Part shown: piece by piece, positions 27,491-36,083 of the stretch
Numbering within the stretch: position 1 is the stretch's first letter
How the letters are laid out: every line of letters starts with the position of its first letter
Assembly: GCF_001922305.1 (NCBI RefSeq)
Contig: NZ_CP018839.1
Location: 3,286,001 to 3,350,000, forward strand
DNA from: Thauera chlorobenzoica
GTDB taxonomy: Bacteria > Pseudomonadota > Gammaproteobacteria > Burkholderiales > Rhodocyclaceae
Direction of reading: 5' to 3'
DNA length: 64,000 bases
Translations under genes and position numbers: made by a program
Notes under the pieces: model-generated
The model's input: only the letters and a program-made list of their open reading frames with translations
Databases searched by the model: none
What the model was told of the DNA's origin: nothing

Positions 27491-29422
27491 TCAGTAGGAT
27501 GAAGTCTCGCGACGCTCACCCGGCCTCGAACCGGCGCGCATCGCCATCCATGCTCCGAATACTGCGGCGATTCCCCCGGCTGCCTGAGCAAGAGGCGAGG
27601 GAGCCAACAGCGCAAATCCTGCGGCCAGGAAACACAGGCGATGCACGATGCCGAGCGGCCATTTCCAGAAACCTTCGGCCGCCAGACACAGACAGGCCAC
27701 GGCAAGGGTCACCCCCAGACAGGCAAATGCAATCTGCAGCGGCGCTCCCGAGAACAGAATGCCATTGTTGTACACGAAGGCAAAAGGAACGATGAACGCA
27801 ACCATCGCCATTCTTACCGCCGCGAGCCCGATGGCAAGAGGGTTGGCGAGCGCGATGGGGGCAGCAGCAAACGCGGCAACGGCGATCGGCGGGGTCATCG
27901 CCGACAGGCTGGCGTAATAGACAAGAAACAGATGCGCAGCGATCAGCGAAACGCCAAGCTTCGTGAGCGCCGGCGCGACCAGCACCGCGGCGAGGATATA
28001 CACGCTCGGGGTCGGCATTCCCATCCCCAGCACCAGCGTGATGACCGCGGCGACCACCAGCGACAGGAACAGATCCGTGCCGGCAAGGAGGAAGATGAGT
28101 TCGGTTACCTTGGCGCCGAGCCCGGTCATCGACAGCCCGCCCACGACCAGCCCCGCGGCCGCACATGCGGCGACTACCGGCATCACCCGCAGGGTCGCTT
28201 CCGCAAGAATCTCGTAGAACCCTCTGAAACTCAGGCGCGTCTCCCGCCTGCACATCGCCACCGCGATCACCGCGAGGGTGCCGAATGCGGCCACGAAATT
28301 GGGGGAGTATCCGATGAGCAGCGCAAGCACCAGAGCGATCAGCGGGACCAGGAACATCCCTCCTCGCCGCATCGTGTCGGCGAAAACCGGCACCTTGTCG
28401 AGCCCGGTAATCCCCAACTTGAGGGAGTTGAGGTGCACCTGCAGATAGACGCAGAAATAACAGAGGAATGCCGGCACGATCCCCGCCAGGGCGATATCCG
28501 TATATCGGATGCCGGTGAACTCGGCCATGATGAAGGCTGCCGAACCCATCACGGGGGGCAGGATGCTGCCGCCAGTGGATGCGGCGACCTCGATTCCGCC
28601 GGCAAGGGCACCCGAGTAGCCAAGCTTCTTCATCATCGGGATCGTGATCGACCCGGTGGTGACCACGTCGGCCGTGGGACTTCCGGAAATGGTCCCGTAG
28701 AGTCCCGACGAGACTACCGCGATTTTCGCGGGACCGCCGGGGCTCTTGCCGCTCACGGCTGAAGCGGCATCGAAGAAGAAATCGCCGCCTCCCGTGCGCG
28801 ACAGGAAGGTTCCGAACAGGCCGAACAGGAAGACGTACGTCAATGCGACTCTGATCGGCGCACCAAAGATTCCGTCGGTCGTGAACGCGAGGATATCGAG
28901 AAAGTGGAGATAGTCGATCGGACCGTGGCCGAGCACGCCCGGCAACCGGTCACCCCACAAATTGTAGGCAAGGAACACGAGCACGATCGACGTCAGCCCC
29001 GGGCCTACGGTGCGCCGTGTCGCTTCGAGAGTGATGAGCAGCAGCCCGCTTCCGCAAAGGATGTCCCACGCAGTCAGTTCGTCGAGCAGTGTAATGCGGG
29101 TCACGATCCGCTCGTTGTGGAACCAGAAATAGGCCGAGATGCCGATGCTCGCCGCCGCGAGGATCAGATCCCAGACGGGAACACGGTCGCGACTCGAGTT
29201 CGCGCTCGCCCCCGTCGTCAGGAAGACCAGCGCGAGCATCAGCCCGAGGAAGACGATCGTCATCGCATAGATCTGGACGATCTGGATCGTTGTCACCCAG
29301 ACGATGCCGAGCGCAACCAGCGCCGCAAAGGGTTTCAGCAGATGCCCCGCCCAACTGTCGGGGTCGCGGCGGGCACCGGTCGTCAGGAATCTGCTCAGGA
29401 ATGAAAGGCTAATGCTGGACAC
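27491..29422 (-). CDS. Fused TRAP transporter permease (DctQM-type)
   Basis: The 643-residue membrane protein joins a small 4-helix part and a large permease part. Family motifs include LFGTFLSRTGGGDFFFDAA, SGLYGTISGSPTADVVTTGS and GGSILPPVMGSAAFIMAE. Such fused permeases pair with TAXI-type binding proteins; the binding-protein gene lies 214 bp upstream. It should use a sodium or proton gradient to import a carboxylate, here most likely phthalate or a relative. The start is GTG, preceded by GAGGAGAACC. Confidence 0.92.
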   Translation of the reverse strand: MSSISLSFLSRFLTTGARRDPDSWAGHLLKPFAALVALGIVWVTTIQIVQIYAMTIVFLGLMLALVFLTTGASANSSRDRVPVWDLILAAASIGISAYFWFHNERIVTRITLLDELTAWDILCGSGLLLITLEATRRTVGPGLTSIVLVFLAYNLWGDRLPGVLGHGPIDYLHFLDILAFTTDGIFGAPIRVALTYVFLFGLFGTFLSRTGGGDFFFDAASAVSGKSPGGPAKIAVVSSGLYGTISGSPTADVVTTGSITIPMMKKLGYSGALAGGIEVAASTGGSILPPVMGSAAFIMAEFTGIRYTDIALAGIVPAFLCYFCVYLQVHLNSLKLGITGLDKVPVFADTMRRGGMFLVPLIALVLALLIGYSPNFVAAFGTLAVIAVAMCRRETRLSFRGFYEILAEATLRVMPVVAACAAAGLVVGGLSMTGLGAKVTELIFLLAGTDLFLSLVVAAVITLVLGMGMPTPSVYILAAVLVAPALTKLGVSLIAAHLFLVYYASLSAMTPPIAVAAFAAAPIALANPLAIGLAAVRMAMVAFIVPFAFVYNNGILFSGAPLQIAFACLGVTLAVACLCLAAEGFWKWPLGIVHRLCFLAAGFALLAPSPLAQAAGGIAAVFGAWMAMRAGSRPGERRETSSY

Positions 29423-29636
29423 GTTTGGTTCTCCTCGTACGGCTTGCGTCCCTCAGCCCCCACCAGACCTCGACCGGCGGCCACGCCCCATGGAGGAAGC
29501 GGCACGCATGATGGTGGAGATCGGTGGTAGCAGCGAACGGCCGGGACGCTGATGATCCGTGACCTTGCAACCGGCGATGACGGCAAGGACTAATAGCGCG
29601 GAGTGAAGGGAATGCCGCGGATTCGGTTCGTCGTAC
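29423..29636. other. 214-bp gap between TRAP genes, no gene seen
   Basis: Unusually long for two subunit genes of one transporter. It has no convincing ORF, hairpin or repeat. It could hold a second promoter or processing site for the permease, but nothing in the sequence proves it. Confidence 0.4.
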
Positions 29637-30617
29637 CTACTTGAGCAGGCCGGCTTCCCGGTAATAGGCTTCGGCGCCCTTGTGATACGGAATGACTTTC
29701 TGACTTGCGAGGAATTCAGGCGTGATCGCCTTCAGACTGCTATGTGCCCCCTGCAGCTTGTCGATGTGCTTATGCAGCGCCTCGGCGAGGTCATGGGCAA
29801 CCTTGTCTTCCATTTTGCTGTTGACCATGAGCACCGCTCCAAGCGCGACCGTCGGAACATCGACCGGTTGCCAGGGATAACTTCCGGCCTTGACGATGAA
29901 GGGCGCGACCTTCAGCTCTTGCGACACCGTATTGATTACGCGCTCGGAAACCGGCAGCAGCACAAGTTCGACCGCATCGCCGGCCTGGACAATGAAACTC
30001 GTCCGGACGAAAACCCCATTCGCGAACATGTCGATCCGCCTGTCCTTCATCAGGTCGCCCTGCTCGTCGGAGGCCGCGTAAATGACGTCGCCCCCCCATT
30101 TCTTGATGTCATCCACGGTCACACCGATCGCCTTGAACAGCTCGATGGCGACGTGCTCGGTGATGTTACCCCGCTTGTTCAGGGCGATCCGGAGCGGTGG
30201 CTTCTTCGCTGCGAGATCGTCAAAGCTGTGAATGCCGTATTTCTCGGCGAACGCCTTCGTGATGACCATCTGCATCGGCGCCCAGTTGTATAACAGGGCA
30301 ATCGCCCGGAGACTGGTAACCGGTCTTGCAAAGGGCTTCGCGCCGAGCGTCGCGATCTGAAGCTCGGCATCGTGCGCAATGCCCAATTCGACCTTTCCCT
30401 GGTCGATAAGCGCAATATTCGCGAGTCCACCTCCCGATGTCTGGTATGTGACGTCGGAACCCGGAAAGCTGTCCTTGATCGCCCCATCGATACCGACACC
30501 GATCATCGTCCATAACCCGCTCGGACTCGCGCCTGAAAGGGTCATCCGGTAAGGGTCCGCCGCTGCACTGAAACTCAATAACACAAAGGCAAGTCCGCAA
30601 ATGATGAATCGCAACAT
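29637..30617 (-). CDS. TAXI-family TRAP transporter solute-binding protein
   Basis: The 326-residue protein has a signal peptide (LRFIICGLAFVLLSFSAAA) and TAXI features: SGASPSGLWTMIGVGIDGAI, YQTSGGGLANIALIDQGKVE, LGIAHDAE and LRIALNKRGNITEHVAIEL. It acts in the periplasm, handing an organic acid to the fused permease. The cluster context points to an aromatic dicarboxylate, which is inference. AGGAGGAAACAAA precedes the ATG. It lies 295 bp downstream of the CoA-transferase genes. Confidence 0.92.
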   Translation of the reverse strand: MLRFIICGLAFVLLSFSAAADPYRMTLSGASPSGLWTMIGVGIDGAIKDSFPGSDVTYQTSGGGLANIALIDQGKVELGIAHDAELQIATLGAKPFARPVTSLRAIALLYNWAPMQMVITKAFAEKYGIHSFDDLAAKKPPLRIALNKRGNITEHVAIELFKAIGVTVDDIKKWGGDVIYAASDEQGDLMKDRRIDMFANGVFVRTSFIVQAGDAVELVLLPVSERVINTVSQELKVAPFIVKAGSYPWQPVDVPTVALGAVLMVNSKMEDKVAHDLAEALHKHIDKLQGAHSSLKAITPEFLASQKVIPYHKGAEAYYREAGLLK

Positions 30618-30776
30618 TTTGTTTCCTCCTTGTAGTTCTTTATGAAACGTCGGCTGTATCGGAGCAGTGTCCCGGTAAGGGACTTATCTGTCTTGTAAGT
30701 GCGTGCTATATCTCTTTCTTGACCGGATTATCTTTACGGTAATGGTCGCGATCAACGGAACCAGGCTTGCAGAACC

Positions 30777-30809
30777 GAAATAAACATCCACAATCTGGAT
30801 GTTTATTTC
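30777..30809. terminator. Strong hairpin between the CoA-transferase and TRAP genes
   Basis: A perfect 14-bp stem, GAAATAAACATCCA and TGGATGTTTATTTC, with a 5-base loop (CAATC). It is AT-rich and not followed by a T tract on the minus strand, so it may be a transcript stabiliser, processing site, or operator dyad as well as an attenuator. The rest of the 295-bp gap (30618-30912) shows no gene. Confidence 0.6.
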
Positions 30810-30912
30810 TGGTCCGTGCGGGCCCGGTTCACACCATTGTTCTGACCCGCCAACTATCGGTGCATGCGAAAATCAATGGCGGATCCGACGCCGGGCATGA
30901 TCGCCATGCCCG

Positions 30913-32133
30913 TCACTGAAACGCCCCCTCTCGCTCGCAGGCCATGTATTCGTCCACGGTCATGCCGAGAAGCTCCTGGAACACGTAAGCGTTGTCCTGC
31001 CCAATTCGTGGGGCGGCTGCGGTGACATCACCCGGCGTCGCCGACAGATCGAAGGCCGAGAAATAGCACGCCACGTCGCCGATACTGCCGTGCAGGCGAC
31101 GACGCCAGATGCGCCGGTACGCAAGCTGCGGATCGCAGAACAAGTCTGCGATCGTATTGACCGGATAGGCGTGAACCCCGACCGCCTGAAGCTGCGCCGC
31201 TGTCTGCTCGGCGGCACGCGTTAGCATGCACCGGGAAACGATCTCGTCGAGTTCCCCCACGTTCGCGTGCCGGCTCGCGTGCGTCGCGAACCGGTGGTCG
31301 GATCGGAGTTCAGGACGCCCCAACACGTTCGCGAAACGCCCAAACTCCTCATCGGACCAGCACGACAGCGCAAGCCACGCTCCGTCGCTGCACTGATAGG
31401 CATTGTGCGGAGCGGCATCCGGATCGCGGTTGTCCGCGCGCTCGGCCACACGACCATTGCGGTGGTAGTCGAAAAGTGCGCCGGCGATGAACATCAAGCC
31501 ACTCTCGTATTGCGCCAGATCGATCCACGCGCCCTCGCCCGTCCGTCGCTGGCGGTCGACCGCCGCCAGGACCGCAGTTGCACCCAGCGTCGAGGCAATA
31601 AAGTCGATGTACGGGCCGTAGAGCAGCATTGGCGGACCGTCGGGACTGCCGGTCAACCCGCAAAATCCGGCGAGCGCCGACAACTGAGAGCCGAACCCCG
31701 GCGTCTGCGCACGCGGGCCGGTCTGACCCATGTTGCAACTCGAGATCATGACAATCCCGGGGTTCAATTCTCGCGCCGCCTCGTAACCGAGTCCCAGCCG
31801 ATCCATGACTTCCGGTCGCATGTTCTCGACGACGATATCCGCCCAGCCGACCAGCCGCCGCGCGAGGTCGGTACCGGCCGAGGTCTTCAGGTCCAGCGTT
31901 ACGGCATGCTTCGAGTCATTGAAGATCGCGAAACAGCCGCCCCGGTCGGGGCCCGGCTTACCGTCCTTGAATGGCGGATACTCTGTGCGGAAACCATCAG
32001 GACGCTGATGTGACTCCACGTGCACGACGGTCGCGCCGAAGGTTGCGAGCATCTTGCCGATGTGCGGCCCTGCCGCGTACGCGCCAAACTCGGCCACCTT
32101 GACTCCGGCCAAGGCTTGAGAAATCGCGCTCAT
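30913..32133 (-). CDS. Family III CoA-transferase, catalytic-type subunit (probable succinyl-CoA:phthalate CoA-transferase)
   Basis: The 406-residue CaiB/BaiF-type protein has GVKVAEFGAYAAGPHIGKML at the start, VENMRPEVMDRLGLGYEAA in the middle, and the expected catalytic Asp at about 177 in YGPYIDFIASTLGATAVLAA. Family III enzymes form an aspartyl-CoA anhydride and move CoA between acids. ATG 32133 overlaps the stop of the partner gene by 4 bp and follows AAGGAGGGG. Paired with the next gene and UbiD it matches the known phthalate-activating enzyme (phtSa/phtSb-type naming in the literature). Substrate is inferred from context. Confidence 0.88.
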   Translation of the reverse strand: MSAISQALAGVKVAEFGAYAAGPHIGKMLATFGATVVHVESHQRPDGFRTEYPPFKDGKPGPDRGGCFAIFNDSKHAVTLDLKTSAGTDLARRLVGWADIVVENMRPEVMDRLGLGYEAARELNPGIVMISSCNMGQTGPRAQTPGFGSQLSALAGFCGLTGSPDGPPMLLYGPYIDFIASTLGATAVLAAVDRQRRTGEGAWIDLAQYESGLMFIAGALFDYHRNGRVAERADNRDPDAAPHNAYQCSDGAWLALSCWSDEEFGRFANVLGRPELRSDHRFATHASRHANVGELDEIVSRCMLTRAAEQTAAQLQAVGVHAYPVNTIADLFCDPQLAYRRIWRRRLHGSIGDVACYFSAFDLSATPGDVTAAAPRIGQDNAYVFQELLGMTVDEYMACEREGAFQ

Positions 32134-33332
32134 ACGAGTTGCCCCTCCTTCTCCATCACCGTCGCCCCCGCGACGTCCACCGGCTTCGATCCCGCACGGC
32201 ATTCATTGAGCAAGGTCACAACATCGATCTCCTCACCGGGCCGATGACGCAGGGGTTGCCGGGCCTGGTCGACAATCGCGAAGCTGCCGCAATGCCGCTG
32301 CAACTCGCCGTCGGGACCCTGCAGGTCGTCCCAGAACGCGCGGGCGCCGAGTTGCGGATCGGTGGCGATATCCTGCATCGTGGAAACCGGATAACCGAGC
32401 ATCTCCCGCCGACTCGCCTGCTCAAGAAATTCTCGCTTCGGGATACCCAGAAAGAACGCAGCGATCGGGCGTTCCATCTCGTCGACTTCCTCCTGGCTGG
32501 CAAGCTTCGGATCGAAGCGCTTCCAGTCGGTCTGTGTCAGCACCCCGAGATCCGCCCCGCACTCACGCATCCACTCGACGAGCCGCGCGTTGGTCCGTCG
32601 CCCGGCCGGACCACCGTACAGCACGAAGTTCAGATAGCCGTCGGCGCAGGGCCAGAATGCGCGGAAGCGCGCGCCCTTTACGGAGCGGCCGCTGACAAAG
32701 GCGCCGGCACGCGTCGGATTCGTGCGTTCCATATCCCAGAACGCCGGCGCATGGGACAGCGCGAGGATGACGGAAGCTTGTGCAGACACGTCAATACGCT
32801 GGCCTACACCCGTCGCCGTTCTGTGAATCAGCGCCGTGAGGACACCGACTGCAGCCTGAGCGCCAGCCCAACAATAGGACTGCGGCACGGTCACGCGCAG
32901 CGGGGTCTCACCGGGCTCGCCGGCAAGCGACATCGCACCACCTGCGGCCATCAGCTCAAGATCCGAAGCAAGCCACCCGGCGCGCGGGCCTTCGGCACCA
33001 AACGGTGTCACCGACACCTGGATCAGCCGAGAGTTGCGTTGCCGCAACCGCTCGGGGTCCAGCCACGACGCGAACGGCGTGCCCGGCTGCGCCGATTCGA
33101 CGAGGATATCCGTGTGATCGATCAGGTGATCGAACTGCGACCGTCCTTCGGGCGTTTCGAGATCAAGCCGCAACAGGCGCTTATTAACGTTGTAGGCCTG
33201 CCAGTCTGGATCGTCGACGGGCATCCCAGGTGCCTCAATCTTGATTACGTCTGCCCCGAGATCGGCCAGCAACCGCCCGGCGAGCCAGCCGATGCGGTTG
33301 CTGAGATCCAGGACGCGGTATGCGCTTAACAT
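32130..33332 (-). CDS. Family III CoA-transferase, partner subunit lacking the catalytic Asp
   Basis: The 400-residue protein has the CaiB/BaiF fold: MLSAYRVLDLSNRIGWLAGR, RLLADLGADVIKIEAPG and WLASDLELMAAGGAMSLAGE. Aligned by eye at the catalytic position it reads VPQSYCWAGAQAAVGVL, with Tyr/Cys where the Asp should be. That suggests a non-catalytic partner in a hetero-oligomer, as in other two-subunit family III enzymes. AAGGAGCGCCC precedes the ATG. It follows ubiD by 28 bp and overlaps the next gene, so ubiX, ubiD and both transferases form one operon. Confidence 0.87.
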   Translation of the reverse strand: MLSAYRVLDLSNRIGWLAGRLLADLGADVIKIEAPGMPVDDPDWQAYNVNKRLLRLDLETPEGRSQFDHLIDHTDILVESAQPGTPFASWLDPERLRQRNSRLIQVSVTPFGAEGPRAGWLASDLELMAAGGAMSLAGEPGETPLRVTVPQSYCWAGAQAAVGVLTALIHRTATGVGQRIDVSAQASVILALSHAPAFWDMERTNPTRAGAFVSGRSVKGARFRAFWPCADGYLNFVLYGGPAGRRTNARLVEWMRECGADLGVLTQTDWKRFDPKLASQEEVDEMERPIAAFFLGIPKREFLEQASRREMLGYPVSTMQDIATDPQLGARAFWDDLQGPDGELQRHCGSFAIVDQARQPLRHRPGEEIDVVTLLNECRAGSKPVDVAGATVMEKEGQLV

Positions 33333-33360
33333 GGGCGCTCCTTGTCGTCCTGGCGGTCTC

Positions 33361-34944
33361 TTAACGGCCGGTGCGGGCGAGCGACAGCACCCAGCCGGCC
33401 ATGCGCGACTTCATCTTGTCGATGTCCTTGGCGTCGAAGAAGTTCTCCGGCTTGACCAGATCGACGCCATACACCGGCCGGTGGAAGTCGCTCTCGTAGC
33501 CGTACGGCACCGTCGCGTCGATGCCCATGCCGCCTTCGAACTGGGTGTTGGAAGCGGTCCATTGCTTGTCACCCGAGGTCATGCGTTCGGCCGGCATGAA
33601 GGTCTGACCGCGCCCACCCGGCAGCGGATTGAGGATGTCGGTCTGCGGATTCACGCGGGTGGTGAGACACCACATGATGTCGTCCATCGAGTAGATGTCG
33701 ACGTCTTCGCTCACCGCAATGGCCAGCCGCATGCCCTGCGAGCAGGCGAGGATGGCGGCGAGGAAGTTGCGCTGCCAGCCTTCCTCGATCTGGTTGCGCT
33801 TCTTCACCTGGATGATGCAGCCGCCCCAGTCGGTCATGCAGTACGGAATATGCACGTTCTGCACGATGCCCGGTTGCAGGCGCTCGCACAGGGCGAAGAT
33901 CGCCGATTCGCGCACCGAGGTGTCAATGTTGGCGTCGTCCGCGGTGTGCACGCCGAGCGGGAAGATGATCGGCTTGCTCTCGCGGCGGCGCATCGTGATC
34001 GCGGTGACGTGGAAAGTCGGCGCCTTGTAGGCCTTGCCCATGTAGCCCGCCCATTCCGGATGGAAGTGGAAGCGGCCCTGGATGTCGGCGGCTTCCGACT
34101 CGGCGGTCTCGTAGCGCTTGTCGCGCGGATGCAGGTAGCCTTCGAGCACGTATTCCGCATCGGCCAGCGTGTAGGCGTCGATGGTGCGGCACTTGACCAG
34201 ACGCACCGGCGAGCCCTGGATCGCCCCGGCGATGCCGATCTCGTCACAGCCCTTCGGCAGGATCGCGTAGTCGAAACCCGCGCCGGCGACGTAGGTGCAC
34301 GACGGCGGCACGCCGAAGCACATCGTCAGCGGAATCGGCTCGTCGTCCTTGTAGTGCTCGGTCATCACCTGCCACATGTGCGATCCGGGCGAGATCTGGA
34401 AGGTGCCGACGTTGCCCCAGCGGAAGTTCATGCGGTTGTAGCCGATATGGCTGCCGCCATCGAAGTACGGGCCGACCACGCACGAGATGCCCGAGCCGAT
34501 CGTCATCTCCGTCTCGAGCGGCGTGTGGCGGATCGCGGTGAGCCACTTGTTGACGTCGAGATCGGTGGTCAGCACTTCCTCCTGCACCGGAGCCTCGTCC
34601 TGGCCGATGATCACCGGCTTCAGGGGGTGATCGATGGCGCGGGCGACCTTCTTCACGCGGTCCAGCGAATTCTCCCAGCCAAACAGTTCCTCGACGACGC
34701 GGATGTCGCCGAACAGGTTGGTGATGGCACGCGCATGCGGCATGTCCTTCACGTTGTTGAACAGCATCGGCAGGCTGCCGTCGAAGATCTTCTGCAGCCC
34801 CGTGATTTCGAGGTCCGGATTGACCTCCTTGTTCGTTTCGACCAGATAGCCCTTGCTGCGGAACCACTCCAGCGCCGCGCGCAAGTCCTTTTCGCCCACC
34901 CGCTCCGCCGCTTCGCTGATTCCCTTCGTTGCCAGATCGTTCAT
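33361..34944 (-). CDS. UbiD-family decarboxylase, probable phthaloyl-CoA decarboxylase, copy A
   Basis: The 527-residue protein has UbiD-family blocks: MPHARAITNLFGD, HIGYNRMNFRWGN with RM near 171, SPGSHMWQ with His about 189, ADAEYVLEGYLHP with Glu about 267, and PEWAGYMGKAYKAP with Glu about 297. By eye these fit the prenylated-FMN and metal site. UbiD enzymes reversibly decarboxylate aromatic or unsaturated acids. Next to two CoA-transferase genes the best match is phthaloyl-CoA decarboxylase, which yields benzoyl-CoA. GGAGGCAGTGCG precedes the ATG. A ubiquinone-pathway role is unlikely in this context. An identical gene lies at 41867-43450. Confidence 0.9.
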   Translation of the reverse strand: MNDLATKGISEAAERVGEKDLRAALEWFRSKGYLVETNKEVNPDLEITGLQKIFDGSLPMLFNNVKDMPHARAITNLFGDIRVVEELFGWENSLDRVKKVARAIDHPLKPVIIGQDEAPVQEEVLTTDLDVNKWLTAIRHTPLETEMTIGSGISCVVGPYFDGGSHIGYNRMNFRWGNVGTFQISPGSHMWQVMTEHYKDDEPIPLTMCFGVPPSCTYVAGAGFDYAILPKGCDEIGIAGAIQGSPVRLVKCRTIDAYTLADAEYVLEGYLHPRDKRYETAESEAADIQGRFHFHPEWAGYMGKAYKAPTFHVTAITMRRRESKPIIFPLGVHTADDANIDTSVRESAIFALCERLQPGIVQNVHIPYCMTDWGGCIIQVKKRNQIEEGWQRNFLAAILACSQGMRLAIAVSEDVDIYSMDDIMWCLTTRVNPQTDILNPLPGGRGQTFMPAERMTSGDKQWTASNTQFEGGMGIDATVPYGYESDFHRPVYGVDLVKPENFFDAKDIDKMKSRMAGWVLSLARTGR

Positions 34945-34986
34945 CGCACTGCCTCCATTGAATTGAGCCTGGAATTGAGAGTTGAG

Positions 34987-35589
34987 TTATTGCTTTTGCG
35001 GCTGAAGATTCGCGATCTTCCGACCGCGCATCTCCCCCTCCCACCGCCGCGCAAATTCGGCCGGAATGCCGAATTGATCGAGAATCCGGGCCACCACGTG
35101 ATCGACCATGTCGTCGAGCGTCGCCGGATGGTTATAGAACGCCGGCATCGGCGGCATGATCGTCGCCCCCATGCGGGAGAGCTTCAGCATGTTTTCCAGA
35201 TGAATGTCGGAGAGCGGCATTTCGCGCGCGACCAGCACCAGCCGACGACGCTCCTTCAGGATCACGTCCGCGGCGCGGTGCACGAGGTGGTCCCCCGTGC
35301 CGTGCGCAATCGCCGCGAGGCTGCGCATCGAACACGGCGCGATCACCATGCCTTCGGTCATGAACGATCCCGACGAGATCGACGCCCCCATGTTGCCCTC
35401 GACGTGATCGACGTCGGCCAGCGCGCGAACCTGCTTCGCCGTGTACGGCGTCTCGTGCTCGATCGTCTGGATCGCCCACTTGCTCAGCACGAGGTGCGTT
35501 TCGACATCCGATTCCTGCAGCGCCTCGAGCAGGCGAACGCCGAAAATCACGCCCGTCGCGCCGGTGATGCCCACAATCAGTCTTTTCAT
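34987..35589 (-). CDS. ubiX: UbiX-type flavin prenyltransferase, copy A
   Basis: The 200-residue protein starts MKRLIVGITGATGVIFGVRL, the FMN-binding start. It has MGASISSGSFMTEGMVIAPCSMRSLAAIAHG, ending in the conserved Pro-Cys-Ser, and a late RMGATIMPPMPAFYN motif. It attaches a dimethylallyl group to reduced FMN to make the UbiD cofactor. I chose the ATG preceded by GAGGATCAA; a TTG five codons upstream is possible. It is the first gene of the catabolic operon and lies 42 bp before ubiD. Idi at 37095-37673 could supply its prenyl donor. Confidence 0.95.
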   Translation of the reverse strand: MKRLIVGITGATGVIFGVRLLEALQESDVETHLVLSKWAIQTIEHETPYTAKQVRALADVDHVEGNMGASISSGSFMTEGMVIAPCSMRSLAAIAHGTGDHLVHRAADVILKERRRLVLVAREMPLSDIHLENMLKLSRMGATIMPPMPAFYNHPATLDDMVDHVVARILDQFGIPAEFARRWEGEMRGRKIANLQPQKQ

Positions 35590-36083
35590 TTGATCCTCGC
35601 TCAAGGGGGAAACGCGATCCAGGTCTCGCCAGAACAGTCCATATTACGAACTACAAATCAGCATCACCACCGACAACAAACCACTGTTTTGACGACTTGT
35701 TGGCAACTCTAGGCATGTGCACATGCACAAACAACCCGCCCGGCTCAATTCTTGTTCCATATTTTGGACTTTTGCAGAACACCCTCGGCAATGGCGGATT
35801 CAACAGCCGGCGGCGGAGAGAATGAGGCGGACGTGGCGGCCCGCCACGCGCTTCGCGCAGCGACATCGAACCCGACGTTTCGATTTCACCGGAAAACAGA
35901 CTGACTTGCGGACATGCCACCGCAAACCGCACCAGCGAATGCGGGCAGTCAGGCGCTCCCAATCAGGAATTCAGCGAAGCAGATAAACAACCCCAGCAAG
36001 GAAAACGACCATGCGCATCGCAGGCGCGAATCACAGCCCCGCACCGCGGAGATGACACCCAGGGGATTGCGTCGATACACCCC
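35590..36083. promoter_or_regulatory. Control region of the ubiX-ubiD operon
   Basis: No gene is seen in these 494 bp. Two dyads stand out: a perfect 14-bp palindrome GCATGTGCACATGC (35713-35726), and TCCATATTTTGGA (35756-35768), a size and form that could suit an IclR-type operator. Both lie within the repeated block and so also precede ubiX copy B. The IclR-family gene sits directly upstream. Binding is not proven. Confidence 0.55.

Larger units (their letters stand above)
33259..35831. repeat. 2,573-bp direct repeat, copy A (promoter-ubiX-ubiD-start of CoA-transferase)
   Basis: The segment is repeated in the same orientation at 41765-44337 (offset 8,506). The encoded UbiD and UbiX are identical in both and I saw no base difference. 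Left of the repeat the flanks diverge immediately (CCCCG versus GCGT before AGATCGG); right of it copy A runs on into the iclR upstream region. Confidence 0.97.

Noticed and set aside
33361..35589. UbiD and UbiX as ubiquinone-biosynthesis enzymes
   Set aside because: Duplicated, co-operonic with two CoA-transferases, under an IclR regulator and near a TRAP transporter; this is a catabolic context.
33241..35712. 823-codon plus-strand frame opposite ubiD/ubiX (and its copy at 41798-44218)
   Set aside because: Antisense shadow; it is repeated only because the block is duplicated. No recognisable domain.
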